DNA of 8,806 bases, taken from the NCBI GenBank assembly GCA_013202615.1, contig JABMRL010000068.1, forward strand, positions 1 to 8,806, read 5' to 3'. The notes below the pieces were generated by a model. The model had not been told where the DNA came from, did not search any database, and saw only the letters and a program-made list of their open reading frames with translations. This document shows positions 6,748-8,806 of the stretch, one piece after another. The stretch's first letter is position 1. Each line of letters starts with the position of its first letter. The position numbers and the translations under genes are program-made. This stretch comes from Dehalococcoidia bacterium. GTDB taxonomy: Bacteria > Chloroflexota > Dehalococcoidia > Dehalococcoidales > RBG-16-60-22.

Positions 6748-7901
6748 ATGGCTTTTTCCAGCTCCGTTTCCAGTTTAACCAGATTATTTTCCCAGCTGAA
6801 TTTTTCTGCTACTGCTGCCAGTGCCTTCTTCACCAGTTGCTTCGACAATTGCCTGTCTTCAAATAGCCTGCCTATCTGGTTGGCAAAGCCTTCTTCATTA
6901 TCTAGAGAAACCAGGAGCCCAGTTCTGCCATCGTCGATGGCTTCGTTCGTACCACGTATATTGGTTGCCACTACCGGAACGGAACAATTCATCGCTTCAA
7001 TAACGGTATGGGGCAACCCTTCATAGATGGAATTGAGCATAAACACGTCAGACTCGCTCAGCAATTCAAGCGTTCTTTCATGTTCAATGCTGCCGTAAAA
7101 TCGTACAGACTGAGTAACCCCCAGATTTTCCGCTAACCGCTCCAAGGGCTTTCTTTCCGGGCCATCGCCAACGAGTGCAAGGCTGGTGCCAGGGAATTTT
7201 TTACAAAGTTCTTTCAGTGTGGTAATAATGCCGTCTATTCTCTTATGCCTTACCATACGGCCAATCGATATGATTTGCTTATTGTTTCGCTGCTTATGTG
7301 AACCCGTTGGCCTTTCTATGGCTCTGGCATCAACCGAATTGTGCACCACGGCTATCCTGTCAGGCTTTACCCCGTAATGCTTAATGAGTATGTCACGAAG
7401 GTAAAAAGAAGGGACAATGATGCGACTCATATGGTTGAATACAAATTTAAGCAGGGAAATCTGTAGTTTCAGTTTCAAGTTCTTTTGCGATGAGCCTGAA
7501 AATTCGTCCAGGTTTTTATCCGTCCGCCGGAGACTGTACTCCTTTTCCCATATTGAGTCGCCAACGAACTTGAGCACCAGCGGCTTTCTAACGAGCTTCC
7601 CGACCAGCAGCGAAGCTACCCCGACCACCACCGGGTCCTGCAGGTAAATCAAGTCCATACTTTTTACCGAAGATAATAATGTGAAAAAGAACTTTGTCTG
7701 CCTCAGGAACGTGCCGAGTATGGGATACCGGATTCTTACCGGAATGACTTCTAAATTTTCCACCTGTGGTTTTACGTCGGTAAACGCCACGATGCGTATT
7801 TCATGGCCTCTCTCCTGAAGACGCTGTGCCACCTCCATCGTGTAGGTAGCCGGTCCTCCTATTTCCGGAGGGAAAATCGGTGTGCTGATAAGTATTTTCA
7901 T
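6744..7901 (-). CDS. GT4-family glycosyltransferase
   Basis: A 385-residue GT4 enzyme. It opens with the classic acceptor-side motif STPIFPPEIGGPATY (6-20), whose GG loop binds donor phosphate or acceptor in this family. LQDPVVVG (87-94) and KFVGDSIWEKEY (111-122) belong to the N-terminal domain; the latter resembles GT4 enzymes of capsule and O-antigen loci. The donor domain has VVHNSVD (185-191), SIGRMVRHKRID (212-223, with Arg215 and Lys220), VGDGPE (244-249) and E-x7-E at Glu294-Glu302 (EGLPHTVIE), followed by VPVVATNIRGTNEAI. All catalytic landmarks are present. The start is ATG 7901, with a modest purine-rich GAGTAGAGAA before it. It lies 52 bases after the rightmost gene and shares the 4-base ATGA with the next gene, so the two products are likely made together and may add consecutive sugars. 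Donor and acceptor are not predictable. Confidence 0.94.
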   Translation of the reverse strand: MKILISTPIFPPEIGGPATYTMEVAQRLQERGHEIRIVAFTDVKPQVENLEVIPVRIRYPILGTFLRQTKFFFTLLSSVKSMDLIYLQDPVVVGVASLLVGKLVRKPLVLKFVGDSIWEKEYSLRRTDKNLDEFSGSSQKNLKLKLQISLLKFVFNHMSRIIVPSFYLRDILIKHYGVKPDRIAVVHNSVDARAIERPTGSHKQRNNKQIISIGRMVRHKRIDGIITTLKELCKKFPGTSLALVGDGPERKPLERLAENLGVTQSVRFYGSIEHERTLELLSESDVFMLNSIYEGLPHTVIEAMNCSVPVVATNIRGTNEAIDDGRTGLLVSLDNEEGFANQIGRLFEDRQLSKQLVKKALAAVAEKFSWENNLVKLETELEKAI

Positions 7902-7953
7902 TTCTCTACTCGAGACGTGAAGCGCCAGTGCTTATAAATCCCAAAGCTGATGG

Positions 7954-8806
7954 TTACGAAGATAGCCCCTGATATACATTTTCCATCTGCTGCAATACTT
8001 TTTCCCAGGTGAATTTTTGCTTTACCGTCTGAAAACCTTTTTCTGCAATCTTCCTTGACAGACTATCATCTTCGATAACTCTATTGAGAACTCTGGATAA
8101 GGCCTTCGTATCTTCAGGTGGCACCAGAATACCGTTTTCACCGTGGTTGATAATATCGGTGATACCTCCAACCGCCGTACCTATCGTCGGGATACGGCAG
8201 GCCATGCTCTCGATGAAAGAGATGCCAAAACCTTCATTCACCGAAGGGCGACAAAAAACGTCAGCGATAGCCAGATACTGCGGCAATTCCTGGTGCGGCA
8301 AAGCACCCGGCAGGAAAACCCGGCTGCTCAGTTTCAATTCCTGAATCATGGACTCAAGATGCTTCCTCTGCTCACCCTCGCCGATAATAATCAGTTTGAC
8401 ATTGTCCAAAGGTGCCAGCGCTTTTATCAGATAATCCAGGCCGTTTTTCGGAGTCAGCCTTGAAGTGCTGACCACGATTTTATCCTTGAGGCCATAGCCA
8501 AGCTTTTTCCTGAGCTGATATTTATCCCCGGGGCGAAATATTGCGGTATCCACGCCGTTGGGAACAACGTTCACTTCCCCGGCGCCCAATTTTTTGGCCG
8601 CTTTCGCGATATGGGTACTGACACAGTGCACCAGGTCCGCCTTTTTCAAAGACCAGTGGATGAAAGGTTTTTCCGCCGTTCTGATGAACCAGCCTGATTC
8701 CTTGTACTCCCCGATGTCTCCCCCCTGAAGGGTTATGAGCAGCTTTTTCTGCCTCTTGCTCAACGCGCCGCAGCCCATCGCCGGAAATATGTGACTGTGA
8801 ATAATA
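7954..8806 (-). CDS. GT4-family glycosyltransferase, N-terminus cut off by window edge
   Basis: The C-terminal 283 residues of a GT4 enzyme; the frame stays open to the right edge. Translation of 8779-8805 gives IIHSHIFPA just before a Met (8778), which matches the H-x-H segment at the end of the N-terminal domain. The Met at 8778 is therefore internal and not the start. About 90-100 residues should be missing relative to usual GT4 length. Visible motifs, numbered from the edge: TLQGGDIG (25-32), VVPNGVDTAIF (80-90), STSRLTPKNGLDYL (113-126, with Arg116 and Lys120 for the donor phosphates), IGEGEQ (141-146) and the E-x7-E pair Glu191-Glu199 (EGFGISFIE), followed by IPTIGTAVGGITDII and NGILVPPED. 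It is the most upstream gene seen, so the operon's promoter and earlier genes lie beyond the edge. It is expected to be a retaining glycosyltransferase of the same glycan pathway; the sugar is unknown. Confidence 0.92.
   Translation of the reverse strand, partial: IIHSHIFPAMGCGALSKRQKKLLITLQGGDIGEYKESGWFIRTAEKPFIHWSLKKADLVHCVSTHIAKAAKKLGAGEVNVVPNGVDTAIFRPGDKYQLRKKLGYGLKDKIVVSTSRLTPKNGLDYLIKALAPLDNVKLIIIGEGEQRKHLESMIQELKLSSRVFLPGALPHQELPQYLAIADVFCRPSVNEGFGISFIESMACRIPTIGTAVGGITDIINHGENGILVPPEDTKALSRVLNRVIEDDSLSRKIAEKGFQTVKQKFTWEKVLQQMENVYQGLSS

Noticed and set aside
7902..7953. 52-base gap between two GT4 genes, as a possible regulatory region
   Set aside because: No promoter pair, hairpin or repeat is visible; the spacing fits continued transcription of one operon.

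Overview
The window is a stretch of bacterial-type DNA of moderate GC content. It is packed with eight genes, all on the minus strand, and both window edges cut through a gene. Several starts are preceded by purine-rich ribosome binding sites, gaps between genes are 10 to 73 bases, and one pair overlaps by 4 bases, so the layout reads as one operon transcribed from beyond the right edge towards the left. No promoter, terminator, RNA gene, repeat, CRISPR array or mobile element could be supported. The host cannot be fixed from the sequence. The gene mix (many GT4 glycosyltransferases with alkaline-phosphatase-superfamily enzymes) is seen in polysaccharide loci of anaerobic environmental bacteria such as Chloroflexota, but that is only a weak inference.

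In order of transcription (right to left): a GT4 glycosyltransferase lacking its N-terminus (7954-8806); a complete GT4 enzyme (6744-7901); another complete GT4 enzyme overlapping it by ATGA (5566-6747); a NodB/CE4-type polysaccharide deacetylase (4536-5492); a type I phosphodiesterase-like protein of the alkaline phosphatase superfamily (3086-4525); a fourth GT4 enzyme (1903-3054); a sulfatase-fold protein (426-1877); and the N-terminal third of a class I SAM-dependent methyltransferase (1-377).

Together they look like part of a locus for a surface polysaccharide or glycoconjugate. The GT4 enzymes would add sugars from nucleotide- or lipid-linked donors, the deacetylase would unmask an amine, and the methyltransferase could methylate a sugar or cap a chain. 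No flippase, polymerase, ABC exporter or initiating membrane sugar-phosphate transferase is visible, so the transport genes must lie outside.

The most unusual content is the pair of alkaline-phosphatase-superfamily proteins. Neither has a signal peptide or membrane segment, so both are predicted to be cytoplasmic. The sulfatase-like one has Thr where the formylglycine Cys should be and Leu where the signature Arg should be, so it is probably not a sulfatase. The phosphodiesterase-like one keeps the nucleophile and one metal site, but has Asn at two of the three ligand positions expected for the other metal. These two proteins, with a CE4 enzyme of non-standard motifs, suggest a cytoplasmic glycan-modifying chemistry that standard family names would mis-describe.
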